Assembly (NCBI GenBank): GCA_032207245.1 | Contig: CM063501.1 | Location: forward strand, 53,331,893 to 53,395,892 | DNA: 64,000 nucleotides | Direction of reading: 5' to 3' | From: Pardosa pseudoannulata | Lineage: Eukaryota; Arthropoda; Arachnida; Araneae; Lycosidae | Part shown: positions 1-12,999 of the stretch, piece after piece | Numbering within the stretch: the stretch's first letter is position 1 | Layout: every line of letters begins with the position of its first letter | The notes under the pieces: generated by a model | Seen by the model: only the letters and a program-made list of their open reading frames with translations | The model's database searches: none | Told to the model about the DNA's origin: nothing | Translations under genes and position numbers: made by a program

Positions 1-75
1 ATAACTAAATTTACGCGCAAAATGCCCGTTCTCGGTACAATTCCGCTGCAAAATGTACCCGCACACAATGTGTTA
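1..75. repeat. End fragment of the TTAA-flanked element family
   Basis: This segment matches the right ends of the elements ending at 59020 and 60087, and the reverse complement of 14023-14090. The shared sequence runs from ACTAAATTTACG to CACACAATGTGTTA. It is cut by the window edge and joins directly to the LTR-like module that follows. A shorter stretch of the same sequence lies at the same place beside the second module copy (about 11350-11385). Confidence 0.65.
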
Positions 76-480
76 TTAAGGAAACATACGAGGCACACAG
101 ATAGCGGGATCGCAAAGCTATTTATTTAGCACCAATAGAAGGATAACAAATTGAGAATTAAATCAAACTAAGCTACTCGCTCTTTTATACCAACATAGAA
201 TATTCTGGAAAACCATTCGAGTAATTAAAAGAATATTCGAGTGTTTTCTAGATATAAAAAAATTAAATTAAATTAAAAGAGCTTCGGCATTCCTGCCTGG
301 TTTTGATCCAGATATTTCCGGAGTCTGATGCCTTGACAACTCGATCACAAAGACTGCGAACATTATAAGATTTCAATATAATATTTTATATATTTAAAAT
401 CCACTGGAAAAACACTTTCTGTAAATATTTTGAGATAATTAGATAATAGTTATTCCGATTGATTAAGCGGAATATTTATC
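76..480 (-). repeat. LTR-like module with tRNA-like boxes, copy 1
   Basis: A diverged copy of the repeat at 11386-11806. Read on the minus strand it has a conserved leader (about 395-480), a degraded tRNA-like stretch (about 290-350), a GAATATTC-rich segment, a TATA box (TATAAAAG, complement of 182-189) and a polyadenylation-type AATAAA (complement of 121-126). TATA box followed by AATAAA is the order seen in retrotransposon LTRs. No internal coding region is attached. A SINE is the alternative reading, but SINEs do not normally carry a Pol II TATA box. Confidence 0.55.
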
Positions 481-663
481 GGATTTATCTTCCGATTCGC
501 CCCATTTTATTTATAGAAAAAAAAATCTGATATATAAAAAGTGAGAGCAAATGTACGCATATATGGGCAATAAGATTCATTATTTAGTTTATATTTCTAT
601 GCTCATAAATAATTAAAATACTCATCAGACTACGTTTAAGATTAGTATTAAGTAAGAGATTCC

Positions 664-690
664 GGTCTCATTAGCCCTCGAGTTGCAAAA
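664..690 (+). repeat. SINE tail fragment
   Basis: Twenty-seven bases match the 3' body of the tRNA-derived SINE seen on the minus strand at 4786 and 11084, from GGTCTCATTAGCCC through GTTGCAAAA. The tRNA-like head is absent. Confidence 0.5.
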
Positions 691-2119
691 TAATAAACGG
701 TAGCGGTTGAAAAAAATCAAACCTAGTCAAACAATGGAAAAATTTCAGAAATCTTTTCTTTCCTTTTCTTAAAGTTGTTTTTATTGAATACAATATCTAT
801 ATTCCTTTTAATTCTTTTATGAATAATTTCTTGTTTTACTTCTAATTAGTAAGCATACTACTTGGGAAAATATGAAATTCTCGAAACATCAGGTCTAACA
901 TTAATAAAATTTATCAGCTAAGGAGGCAGTAAGGGTTACAAAGCAGAATAGGAAATTAATAATAATTAATTATGTTTTATGTAAAAATATTTATAAATTG
1001 CTATATATTTATTACTATATTAAAATGTTACTATTTTCATCAATTAAATATACTAAAACTATTGTAACTAATCGAGGCTATTGTTTAAATTAATTATTGA
1101 ACTAATCGGCAAAACTATAGTCAAATATATTCGTTAAGGAGTAAAGCGTACTCTAAGTCAAGAAGTCCCGTTCTGGCCTGGCATGAGTCAGTTTTGTTTG
1201 GAATACTGACTTATTGAGTTTGAATGCTTAATAAAATTGATAACTCATAAATTAGTGAGTTTATTTTTTCTAAACTTATTTAGTTTGTGGAAACTAATTA
1301 CGCTACTGACCAATATTCAAAATATTTTTTAAGTAACAGCAAGAAAATTTGGAGTATAAACATTTAAAATTAAAGTTTAAGAGACATCTTAAATAAATGC
1401 GAAAAAATTCAAATCCATTCATCTTTAAAAAATGTTATTTAAAATATTTCAATATGATTTAGTCGTTTAGTTATAATTCCATATAAATGTAGTTACTATA
1501 AAGTTTCATAACTCAAAGTTAATACTTTAGAAAAATGATTTGTAACGTACACGATCTCCTTAAATATACATCATTATCTTTAGTAACTGTTTCCAAACCA
1601 CAAAAAGTGATTTTTTACAATGTTTGGACAAATGCATGCAGGTTTTCATCACGACTTTTTAGCAAACTTCCTATTTACCTTCACTTTTGACCCAACCTAT
1701 ATCAATATTTGTTGGTAATGCTCACGCTAAAGAGCCGTATCGGTCTGTTTAAGATCTTTCGCCATAGCCTTTTTTATTTTGAAAGGGTGGGGTCCGCACG
1801 ACTTCTTTTTAGTGAAAGCAAAAAGTGTCACAAGCCTTCATTTTAAAATAATATATCAGAATTCATTCAGTGTTTCAGATGAAATGATTTTGATGCGAGT
1901 GACTTCGCATATTGATTTATGAGCTTTAAGAATAAAAAAGAAGTGGGTCTGGAGAATAAAACTTATTTCTGTTGTAGAGCTATTATCTGGTATGTTGACT
2001 TTTGTATTGAAGTACACACTCCCTTGGATAACAGAAAAAACGAAGCACGGGTAACTTTTTTTCATAGGTCATTTGTCTCAAGAATGCTAATGGTTAAAAT
2101 TTTAAAACATTCTTCTTCT
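691..2119. other. AT-rich DNA, nothing recognised
   Basis: Only short overlapping reading frames on opposite strands occur here (for example 1856-2065 minus and 1919-2197 plus), and I recognise no protein in them. A brief GC-richer patch with GGGTGGGGTCCGCACG lies near 1785-1800. Confidence 0.5.
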
Positions 2120-2385
2120 ACATTGGAAGGAAATCCTTGTATTGGCCTTAATCTTTTCCAGAATTTGATGCCAGGCTGTCCTATCTTTGGACCTTAACTT
2201 CCAATTAATAGATTTCACTCTTTACAACACTCTCCATAGAGTTTATCCATCTATGTTTTGTCTTCCTCTCTTCCGAGTGCCTCTTGGTTTAGCCATTAAA
2301 ACTTTTTCTCTGGATCTGTAGTAATTCAATCTGATTATCTGACTAGAACATCTTAATCTTTTAATGCCGATGTAATTAACTAGAG
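2120..2385 (-). pseudogene. LINE reverse transcriptase C-terminal relic (RTE-like)
   Basis: The minus strand encodes a decayed version of the tail that follows the reverse transcriptase domain in many arthropod LINEs. Three recognisable blocks appear in order: a K-R-L-R-C region, then A-K-P-R-G-T-R-K-R-G-R (from about 2296 downward), then N-W-K-L-R-S-K-D-R-T-A-W. This corresponds to the family pattern of an AKP.G.R.RGRP block followed by NW...A.DR..WR. At least two stop codons (TAA) interrupt the frame between the last two blocks, so the copy is dead. No catalytic domain or endonuclease is present; this is the kind of 5'-truncated end LINE insertion leaves. Clade assignment to RTE is tentative. 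A different LINE relic follows 200 bases away on the other strand. Confidence 0.6.
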
Positions 2386-2588
2386 TTGGATTTTTATAAT
2401 TTAATATTTATCCTTCTTCTCCAGAAACATTTCACTTGGACACACCTGAAAATACTTCTTAAAATATTTCTTTTAAAAATTTTAAATCCAACCAATGGAA
2501 ATATGGAATATAATACCTGTTTTTATGTTGCGCGTTCAGCCCGGTAAACATAATTACCATTTAAAAATTATTTAAAATTATTCTATAA

Positions 2589-2957
2589 ATTTCTAAAAGA
2601 TTATTTTACTCCTTAATCTCTCGAAATAGCTTTTTAAGCATAGAAAATAAATTGCTCATCTATAAATCCTATCTTCGCCCACAGCTTTCGTACTCGTGTG
2701 TTGCATGGTCATATGCGGCTGACTATCTTATTAATTCGCTTTCTGCTGCTCAAAATATTACTATTCGGCAAATTACTAATTCACCTTGGTATTTTAGAAA
2801 TGTTGAGATTCACAGGGAGATTAATCTCCCCTCTCTTCAAAATTACTAGTAAAATCTTGCTACCAAATTTAATAATAAACTTAGCTTTGATCACTTAATC
2901 GATCTAGCTCAGTATGACTATGCATACTCATCGACGTCATCCGATGGCCATCTTAGG
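2589..2957 (+). pseudogene. LINE reverse transcriptase C-terminal relic (Jockey-like)
   Basis: The frame from 2589 to 2850 reads through blocks typical of the thumb and C-terminal end of Jockey-clade reverse transcriptases. First comes L-I-S-R-N-S then K-L-L-I-Y-K-S-Y-L-R-P, then S-Y-S-C-V-A-W, and then an I-T-N-S-P-W-Y-F-R-N-V-E-I-H-R block. After a stop at 2848-2850 the homology resumes in another frame (A-T-K-F-N-N-K through D-G-H-L-R, stop near 2957), so at least one frameshift has occurred. The YxDD catalytic motif and endonuclease lie upstream in an intact element and are missing. The open frame starting at 3003 is likely 3' trailer or chance. An isolated host gene is unlikely, since the peptide order follows this LINE family throughout. 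Confidence 0.75.
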
Positions 2958-4777
2958 TAAGGATTTTACTTAATTTCTATTTGCTGATAATGGACTTTTC
3001 CTATGCTAGGATTGGTTTCTGAAACTTCAAATTCAATCCTCCCCCTCTCTTTCAAATTTCTCCCCCCATCTCTTCTCTCTGACGTTAGCCTGGATGCAGC
3101 AGCATTTTCTAGGGCTCCAAGTTTAGAGGGTCAAATCCTAAGATTCAAATTGGTCCGTCACTTCAATTTTAATTGGCTGAGAAAGTCTCTTCTGGATCAC
3201 AACCTAAGTTAATGATATTTTGTGCTTACACAGTTTCTGGTTGCTCTACTTGCTATATTTTTTCGCTTTATCTAATTAATTAATTAAAAATAATTAATTC
3301 AATTAATTAATTAAAAATATGCTCTGATATTAGTGTTCTACTAAATAATTCTCTTCTGACCAGCTTTAACTTGTACTTTAGTGTGTACTTAATTTTAGTC
3401 ACAGGTCTTATTTCAATGTAATTTTGTGCTGAATAATCTCCCTCCCAAACTCAAGCATTTTCTCTTCTCTTCCCCCGTTCCCTACCCTAATTAAACTCTG
3501 TAAATTTCAAGCCATCTTAATTTCAAAGACTAATGCATTACCATTACTAACCACACCAGAACTAGAGGGCTTGGCCAAGGGAGTTCTGTTACTAACTCAT
3601 CCTGTGAGATCCTGTAAGGCAATGATTTCAAGCAAAGTTTCAAAATTTCAAACAAATTTTGTCGAAGAAATTTTTTACCAAATTTTGAAATGAATGCATG
3701 AAACATTCGATGAGTTGTATTCTCATAAGCTAACTCCACATGCTTGATATGAATGACTTTTGTATCCCTCTTAGTAAACTGTCAATTATGTAGGAATTCT
3801 TAAAAAAAAAACTTCGTTTAAATATCTTTAAACATAGTAAAGATATATCCAGTGTTCATTTAATTGTTTTTAGTAATTAGTTTGTATATTAGAGATCATC
3901 CATTGCGAGCTACTAGTAGCTCGTGGAGTAATTTTTTTGTAAATCGCAGTGCCTTGATCAAGTTGACTAACTGGAGTTACTGCACTGAGTAAAAACAGAT
4001 AGCTCATTTACATATGTAAAATAAATAAAAAAACTGATTTCAAATTTATTAGAAATGCAAGTTTATAGGAAATTAACAAATGTAATTAAAATAGTTTAAT
4101 GATATCTCATCACCAGTATAATAAACATGACAAATCAAAAGGATTGTTTCTAAAAGATATGATATATAGAATAAACGGATTATTCTACTGTACAATCCTC
4201 ATAAGAAACAATATACGGAATAACAATATCTTATAGTACAACACAAAGTGAAGATGCACTAGACACAATAAAAGTTATTCAAGTTACTACTCTCAGTAAA
4301 TTAGAAAGATAAAGCCAGGGTATAAACAATTGTAATATTTGGAAAAAATTAGTTTTTATTTCTGTTATAATTTCTTTTGCTAGTTCACAGTAGGATCGGT
4401 TGCTCAGAAAATTTTGATTTTGGCTGTCGTTGCTTTAGATGATAAGATTTTTTCCACAAATTTCAAGCATTACATAAAACACATAATGAAAATAAGATTA
4501 TATTACATTTTAATTTGTGTTATATGAAACAAATAAAGATGAGGACGAATCTCTGTATTTATTTTATAAAACACAATACTAATTATTTCGTATTAACCAT
4601 AATATTTTGTTATCCCCATGCTTAAAACTCACAAGTCGTCCCATCTTAATAGACCTTATTTTTAATTGGCATTACATAAACTTAGTGAAAATTTTGTTTC
4701 ACTTTTCAAATGTTTTACTTGATTCATCTTACTACTAATTTTCACATTCTTATCATATAAAAGTCTAAATGTTCTAC
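2958..4777. other. AT-rich DNA with small palindromes
   Basis: Contains TTAATTAA-rich inverted repeats at about 3275-3320 and a perfect 18-bp palindrome (CGAGCTACTAGTAGCTCG) at 3906-3923. A minus-strand frame at 3530-3739 (69 codons) and a plus-strand frame at 3003-3212 have no family I recognise. Confidence 0.45.
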
Positions 4778-4785
4778 TAAGATAA

Positions 4786-4951
4786 TTTGGTTTTTTTGGT
4801 GAGCTTTGGCCTACTTTTTTTGCAACACGAGGGCTAATAAGACCGGGACCTACTGCTTAAAGCCAATTCCGAATGGTTACGAATATCCATGCCATAGTGG
4901 GATTCTAACCCACGAAATCCGGTACCAAAAGCCAGCACGTTAATCATTAAT
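4786..4951 (-). repeat. tRNA-derived SINE
   Basis: On the minus strand: a tRNA-like head with a B box one base off consensus (GGTTAGAATCC) and a body containing CATGGATATTCGTAACC, GGCTTTAAGCAGTAGG and CTTATTAGCCC. It ends in a CCAAA-rich tail. Possible 8-bp target duplications TAAGATAA lie at 4778-4785 and 4952-4959. The body matches the copies at 11084 and 58586. Confidence 0.75.
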
Positions 4952-4959
4952 TAAGATAA

Positions 4960-7900
4960 CAGTAGAAATTAATTGATAGCATGAATTAAGGTGACTAAGT
5001 TATTGAAGATTTATAATAAGAATTTACATTAAAAGTCAGCTGAAAATTGCACATTTAATTTAAATAAATCTATAAAAAGGTTTAAAAGATAAAATTATTT
5101 TATTCTTTCTGAGAATGCTGAGAACGTAAAATGTGCAACCAAAATTTTACCATGTATCGTGATTAAGTTATCTTGAATAAACTACTAAAGAAACAAATGC
5201 ATTTAATTTATATACCATAGGGTAATATGGTGAAATTGAGCATGTTCATCTTTGGAATGATACTATCAACAGTTTAAATTACAGAGAAAAACATAAATTG
5301 CAGAGAATCATATAATCGATTATGATCGATTACTTTAATTTTTATGGAGTATCTTTCATTAAAGCTTTCATATATTGACGTAAAATGTAATTGCTGTAAT
5401 AATCCCATGGGATTGGTTTGAGCTTTTAGATCAAGTATCTATAACGTGATTTGATCTAAATACTTAGTAGCATGACTTAATTGTTTCCCAGACTCGTTCA
5501 ACATAAATTTCTAGCTACAGGAATATGTTTGTTTCTGTTTTCAATTGTATATCTATTCTATTATTAAAGTATAAACAGGAAAATGAAAGGAATATAAAGA
5601 TTTAATTTAAGATGATATTTGACGATGCTTAGTTTTTAACTTTATATTTTCTTTAAATATCTAGTGTCTCACTAATAAATAACTGTAGCCCAAAGTTTTA
5701 ATTCCTTAAAATATCACAGGTGCTAATTGGCTCTTACTTTTGTTTCCAAATAATTTAATTATAATATTATTTATTTAATTTTTCAGTCAATAGTTAGAAA
5801 TAATTTCAAACCATTATCAGGATATTTCTTTTAGAATATACACTTTAATTGTTTAATTAGAATGAATTCACTGGAATCTTTTAGGATACTATTTTAAAAC
5901 TATTAATTAATTCTCACCGTTTGTCAAACGTAACGTAACCTAAAATCGTCATTAAAAGCAATAAATCACAAAAAACAGTAAACTTCTACTATTTTTCATA
6001 TAAAATTTTAAAAATGATAATTATTTACAAAATTAATGTAATTTTAGAAATATCCGGTTTTGGTACGGTTAAAAAATTATTTATTTATTTTTTTCAAATT
6101 TGGAACTAATTTCGTGTAATACATCTAAGCCTGAATAATTATTTCACATTTTAATTTATGATATATAATATTAATTTAAAAAAAAAGAAAAATTATGTTT
6201 CTAAACGCCAAATAATCTATTTATACTTCTATATGAATGTAAAAATTATAAATAAAGTAAAAAGTTTTTATGATTCTTAAAATAGTGTCTATAAATTTTA
6301 ATATAGAATTAAGGTATTTTTTGTTAATTTTCGTGAAATATCATGAACTTGTGAGATAACCTCTACTAAAAATCAGTATCATAAAAAACGTTAAAGGACA
6401 GCTTATAATAAAAATTTTAAAAAGCATCAAAAACAAATAAAAGGGAAAGTAATAATTACAATTATCAATTGTATAATATCATGTTACATTAATTTTGTTG
6501 ACTTACGTTACATTAATTATGCTACAATATGGATGTTAGTATATTACCTTGCTAAAAATTTTACATTTCTGTTATAACCTGATGTATTATTTAGATTATG
6601 TAAAAATAACTTTAAGTCGAACACTATACTTACATAAAATGAATTTTATATTATTTTTTTAAAAAACTGTATAGAACGGCTTACACTGTTAGATAAGATT
6701 GGGTGGGGACTGCACACCTTTAATTTATCTCAATTAGTCGGGAAAAAAATAACGATAGCCATTTTTTAACACCCACGACTATTTCTGTTATCTGATAGAC
6801 TACTTCAGAAAATGAAAAATTGTTCATTGTATTTTTTTCTGTATAGAATGATTGCAAAACAAATTCTGTGATAGTATAGCCGAAACATTTGAAGACGTTA
6901 TATCTTTTCTAATGTTTCAAGCGATTTAGGAAAGTGGTAGTATAGTTTGGGATCTTGATAATGACTTTGCAGTTAACTGAGTTATAAAATTTTGAAAGAG
7001 CCAAGCGTGTGGAAATGATGAATTATAAGAATTATAAATGGTCTATTATTAATTAGAATTAAAATACGCTAATGATACATATTAGTAATTTCAACGATGA
7101 AATCACTTTTCTTTTTTTGTGAGTTGAATTAAATTGTATGGAATTTATTTACACACACTTTTGAGAATATATTGTGTCAAGCAAATTGTGAAACTTGAAA
7201 CGAAGATTACAAAAAATGTTTTATGAAAACACTTTACTATGTTTCTTTTTTGCATAGATTACAACTGTAAAGTATATATTCACGATTTTTGATTCTTTTT
7301 CTGAACCTTTTAATGTTTTTATGGGATATTTCATACTGTTTTACTTACTAATGTTCATATATAAACTTTTGATATTTTATCCTACTGCCAAATTATATTA
7401 TTATATTATATTATATTATGTTACATTATATTAATTATATTTTTATTTAGCATAATATATTCATTGTTGATTTTGCAATATAAAAACCTAAAACCAACCA
7501 ACCAAAGTATATTTTAAATTGATCAACAGCTAATTACTCCTCATGTATAAAAAAGGATGAAGCACTTTTTGAAAAGTTTTGAAAATTGCTAGATGAATTA
7601 AAAATATATTTTGGGAATTGAAAGAAAAGTTTAATTAGCTATAATTAAATAATTCATTAAAGAAAGTTAATCATTCATTTTTGGTATAAGAAAACATATG
7701 CATATACTTTTCAGAATAGTATTTATGGTATTGTAAATTCTCCCACGAAACCTTTTATGTACTGGATTTTCCTTTGTCACACATTTATTAATACTTTGAA
7801 TAAAAACGTAAACACAAAACGTAATTCTAGTTAATCTAAGACATAAATAACGATGTTTGGTATGTATAACTTTAAAAAACGTAGAAAAGACGAGGTATTA

Positions 7901-9096
7901 GGGACTTGTATTTTTTATGGGTTTTCTAATTATGATGAGCAGTGTAAAGTAATATGTATGGAAAAACTAATGATAATTTACTATCATTAAAAATAAATTT
8001 ACCTTTAAAGAATTGTTTAAGAAAAATTACTCCCTTTTATTGAAAACTGTAGTAAAAGATACTTAAAATCTTTGACTTTTTAATTTTTCGGATAAAGAAT
8101 AAGTAATATTAATTTTTTTAAAAAATATTTATGAATTTCCCTGGAACTTTAATTTAGTCAAAATTCTAATGGAACACCACAAACTCATATTCCAGTATAT
8201 TTGTGTCTTTTGTGTCTATAATCTACTTTAATTATTGCATAATGCAAATACATAAACCAGAATAAAAACACTGAAGAAATCAACAATAATTAAGCTTATC
8301 TCTGCAATAAGTTCAAAACCAATATATATTTCGATACAGAACTTAAACGAATATATTACTTAACATCAACTACAGTAGAATTAAACCGAAACCAATATTT
8401 ACTTTTGTACGTTATTTTATAAGACAATGTAAAAATTATTTTATTTAATTATAAGTAATATACTAGAAATTTAGAAACTACTAGACTATTTGACAAAAAT
8501 ATTAATATAACTATGATCATTAATTTAATAAAATATTTTTATCTAAATCAAACACTGCAAAATCTTTCAATATAGTTTTCACAATTGAAGTAAAAAAAAT
8601 TAAGATTTATAATCACTGAGAATTAGCTTATCTAAACTAATTCTGCGCATGAACCGTAATGCTTGAGAAAAATTTATTTTATGTCATTAAACAATAGAAT
8701 TTTGTTGGGAAACGTCGAGGTTAAAACAAAACGCTGCATGTTTTATTCATAATGATTAAAACTTTCAGAAAAACATAAAAGCTTGAAATTTTTATCCCCA
8801 CTTCTTCACATAAAGATATATATAGTCTAGCTATTTGAAACACAAACTCTGTTAAAATAAACAAAATAAATAGTCATGGAGATCTTTGAAATGCCTTGAA
8901 ACTTAAGCTCGTCTTTTCTTGTACAAGCTGCTTTGTCTTAAAAATACCATTCATATTTAGATCAAGGTTTATGACATTGAGAGAATAAAAAGTATTGCAT
9001 AAACTGTAACAATTAATTATTATGTAGCAAGTCAAGTGCTTGGTCTTTTAGGAAAAAACCCATAAAAATTGCTATTCAGTTCATAAATTATTAATA
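4960..9096. other. Long AT-rich stretch, no gene seen
   Basis: No reading frame of note and no recognisable transposon ends. An imperfect ATTAT microsatellite occupies about 7391-7440. A short GC-richer patch (GGGTGGGGACTGCACACC) at about 6700-6718 resembles the one near 1785. Confidence 0.5.
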
Positions 9097-10030
9097 TTTA
9101 GGTTACTACTGTTTAGATCAAATGAAGGTTTGGGAAATATATTGCCTTTATTAATCCAAAATTTGCAAAGAAGTAACTACAATAGAATTAAACTTTAAGT
9201 TTTCAATTTTATTTAAAAAAACTCTTTCCGAATTATTTATTAATGTTATATAATTTTATTTTCCACAAATATATTTAGACTACTGCTGTTTAGATAAAAT
9301 GAAGGTTCGGGAAATAAGATCATTTTAGTTTCTTACGAATATAAAAATTGAGAAGAATTAAATTACTATGAAACTAAACTTTTAAGTTTCAATTATATAT
9401 GTAAAATTACACCTTCTCTAAGTTATTATTTAATATTACATAATTATAATTTTCTAATATATTCAATTATATTATCATACTTTTCAATTATATTTTTCTC
9501 AAATATATTTAGACTACTGCGGTTTAGATTAAATGAAGGTTCCGGAAATAAGAACATTTTAGTTTCTTACGAATATAAAAATTGAGAAGAATTAATTACT
9601 ATGAAACTAAACGTTAAGTTTCAATTACATATACAATTACACCTTCTCTAAGTTATAATTTAATATTATATAATTATATTTTTCTAATTTATACATTAAT
9701 ATTATTATACTTTTCAATTATATTTTTTCCAAATATATTTAGACTACTGCTGTTTAGATCAAATGAAGGTTCGAACAAAAATATCATTTTAGTCTCTTAC
9801 TAATATAAAAATTGCGAAGAATTAATTACTATGAAACTAAACCATAAGTTTCAATTACATATATAATTACACCTTCTCTAACTTATAATTTAATATTATA
9901 TAATTATATTTTTGTAATTTATACATTAATATTATTATACTTTTCAAATATATTTAGACTATAGCTGCTAAGATCGAATTAACATTCAGGAAATAAATTT
10001 ATTTTACTGTGTTTTATATAAATAATTTAA
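9097..10030. repeat. Tandem array, units of about 215-234 bp
   Basis: The box TTTAGACTACTGCTGTTTAG recurs with small changes at 9274, 9508, 9738 and 9953, with a weaker first copy near 9097. Spacings of the full units are 234, 230 and 215 bp. Each box is followed by AAATGAAGGTTC and then by an AT-rich filler including TACACCTTCTCTAA. The first and last units are most diverged, as expected at the edges of a tandem array. Confidence 0.85.
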
Positions 10031-11074
10031 ATCTGATATGTTTAAGGTGAAACACATATCGTTAATTATAGAGCCATTTTAAACCTAATGCAACAGTAAT
10101 GCATAAACATTTTGTAATATGATAAGATTTTTTATCAATATATGCTTTAAGGGTAATAAAGAATCAAGTATAAAAAATGAAAGAATAATTAAAGAAATTA
10201 TTTATAAAAGCATCCATGTTAATGTTAAGAATGAGCTAATCTGAAAATACCAAATTTAATTTATAATTTACAAAATTTAAAATAAAAACTTGAAAAACTT
10301 ACAGTTTTATTTCTTACGCATTATTGATTTAATAAGTTAAAGTCTATCTTCTTCACCTTAAAGAAACTTTTATCTTTATTGCAAGACTATTATTAACACC
10401 TGATAAAAAATTTTGCTTATATTCTGTGTACCACAGTGACCATCAAATGAACATAATCTCTAGTTATATCACTTTATATACACTCTGGTGAATGATTTTC
10501 AACAAAAACTATTTTAAAGTATTGTTATGTTTATATAAATTGCAATATAAGAAACCATTTCCTTAAGGTGGAAATATAATGCAGTCTATTCTATTCCAGA
10601 AAACTTAAATGAATTGAAGATAAACCAAAATACTTAAAACTTCATATACATAACAATTATATACTCGAAACTTAATACTGCATTCGTTAGCGTCTTATGC
10701 GTGTCAACACTCAACTTGTGTGGGAATTGTCAGATGAGATACATGATGAACTAAAATATAATGTCGGGTAACACTTATATTCTTATTTATTTGTTTGTTA
10801 TGCATAGGTAATTTAAATACATAGATTTCCTGTTAAAACACATAATTACTAAAAATTTTCCTCCTGTAAGTAAAAAAATGTTTAAATTATTATTTGATTC
10901 TCGTTAATATCGGAAAATCTTACAATGTTTAATAATTATTAAAATTATGTGAATTATTTATTAATAAGCCAAAACTGTATTAGAGTGTGTACCTGAAACT
11001 TGTGCAATCAAATGTAGAGAATATGAATAAAATATGTGTAGAAATAAAGTATATTGTCTTTATAACAGCTGCAA
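10031..11074. other. AT-rich DNA, nothing recognised
   Basis: No repeats of the families found elsewhere in the window and no reading frame with protein-like composition. Confidence 0.45.
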
Positions 11075-11083
11075 TCTAAACTG

Positions 11084-11244
11084 CTGGTTTGGTTTTTGAT
11101 CTAATTTTTGCAACACAAGGGCTAATGAGATCGGTACCTACTGCTTAAAGCCAATTCCGAACGGTACGAACATCCATGCCATAGTGGGATTCGAAAGAAC
11201 TCCGGTTCCGAAGGCCAGCACCTAACATTCGGATATCGTTCAGC
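11084..11244 (-). repeat. tRNA-derived SINE
   Basis: Same family as 4786-4951. The tail read on the minus strand ends in GATCAAAAACCAAACC. The tRNA-like head is diverged, with a damaged B box. TCTAAACTG occurs on both sides (11075-11083 and 11245-11253) and may be the core of the target-site duplication. Confidence 0.75.
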
Positions 11245-11344
11245 TCTAAACTGTTGATGTTTGTGAATTAAAGATAAAAATTAAATGTTATATCTCGCAT
11301 TCATAAAGATATATGTGCTATAATGAATTTGATGATTCAATAGG

Positions 11345-11806
11345 AATTCAGCTGCGAAATGTTCCCACACACAATGTGCTAATAGGAAAAAGACGAGGCA
11401 AATTAGCGGGATCGCAAAGATATTTATTGAGCACACAACAGAAGGATAACAAACTGAGAATTCAATCAAACTGAGTTATTCGCTCTTTTATACCAACGTA
11501 GAATATTCTAGAAAATTGTTCAGAAGTTTAAAGAATATTCTAGTGTTTTCTAGATATAACAGAAATTAAATTAAATTAAAAGAACTTTGGTGTAACAGCC
11601 GGGTTTTGATCCGGGTTTTGAACTGCAGCCTTGACCACTCGGCCACAAAAACGACTTACGATACAAGCGGCAATATAATATTTTATATATTTGAAATCCA
11701 CTGGACAAAAACACTTTTTGTAAATATTTTGAGAGAATTATATAGTAATTATTTCCACTGATTAACAGTAATATTAATCGGAATTATCTCCCGATTCGTC
11801 CCATTT
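11345..11806 (-). repeat. LTR-like module with tRNA-like boxes, copy 2
   Basis: Better preserved than copy 1. The minus strand begins with about 130 bp also present in copy 1 (11673-11806). Then comes TGCCGC at 11672, a Leu/Ser-type A box (TGGCCGAGTGGTC, complement of 11633-11645), a weak B box (GGATCAAAACCC, complement of 11601-11612) and GAATATTCTAGA motifs. The end of the module has TATAAAAG (complement of 11485-11492) and AATAAA (complement of 11423-11428). The known pattern of TATA followed by a polyadenylation signal suggests an LTR; the Pol III-type boxes upstream are unusual. The minus-strand frame at 11281-11469 is incidental. Confidence 0.65.
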
Positions 11807-12999
11807 CAATTAAATTCATTTTTATTGAAGAAAATTTTTCCATTTGAATAAAACTTACTTAACAAAATCGTTTCAACATATTGGATAAAATCTTCTGTAT
11901 AACCTATGCTATGTGGCATGTTATGTACTAATTTCATGGTTTTAAAGAGCTGCAAAATCTATTTCAAGTGTCCAGTCACTAAAATTAAACGATGGATTCT
12001 AATAAAAATATATTTTTGCTTTGAATTTAAATAATTTTATCCAAAGTATGGAATTATTAAAATATAAAAATTTAAAGCCTACTGTTAAAAAATAATTAAA
12101 AAACAATAAAAAATATATGTTGAAAATCAAGTTCTTCAACAAACACAGTTTCATTTAAGTAAGACAAACATCTATTTAGTCATAACTGTTATATAATCAA
12201 AACTTCTATATAGAATCTAGATTAATTTTAGGTACATTTTATAGTTTAAAACTGAGTTGATTGTATGTAATAACAGAATGATAATTAGGAAACTAATAAT
12301 AAGCTTAGGTATAACAGAAAAATTTCTCAGATGTTAATTTTCTAACCTAGGATCGATCAAATGCATTAAATAAGTTTAATGAAAGAATTTGTATTTTAAC
12401 AGTCTTTACGCTGGTACATACTTAATTTTTATTGAATTCAGAATTAAGGGCTTTGTGTTACTCATGATATCATTCATTGAAGATTTTTGTAGTATTTCCA
12501 TGAAATATTGGTTACAAATTCTGTTAAAAACTATTTTTAGAAGATATATTTGAATAAAATATTCAGAACACGATCGTAGAATCGGTCATTGCTCATCAGA
12601 AGCATATACTGTAATGAATGAACTTAATGGAGATTGAGAAATAAAATAGACTTTCCTATTATCTATTCTAGAAGAAACTTAATACATATAATAACTTAAA
12701 TAGCTTTCATGCGTATCTAAAATGTAAATATTGGATGATAAAAAACGTCAATTATTCACTTTAGATAATTACGGAAGGCAACAGAAATGCTCAAAGATAT
12801 GGGCACAGAATGGTCGGTAAAGTAAACTGTTTCTGGTAATTGTTTATGAACAGAGGTTCTGATATTGATAAGCATCTGAAATAGGCAACAAGCCCAAAGA
12901 AAATGTTTCCTAGATCTAATTATAAATAAAATTATTTGGACCAAATAATTGGTAAAAGGTAATTTTTTCCTGAAACAGAGTTATTGCCTTCTTGTAACA
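11807..12999. other. AT-rich DNA, nothing recognised
   Basis: No repeats shared with the rest of the window. A 62-codon minus-strand frame at 12756-12944 shows no recognisable domain. Confidence 0.45.

Noticed and set aside
3906..3923. An 18-bp perfect palindrome (CGAGCTACTAGTAGCTCG).
   Set aside because: No partner ends or target duplication were found around it, so it was noted but not called as a transposon terminus or binding site.
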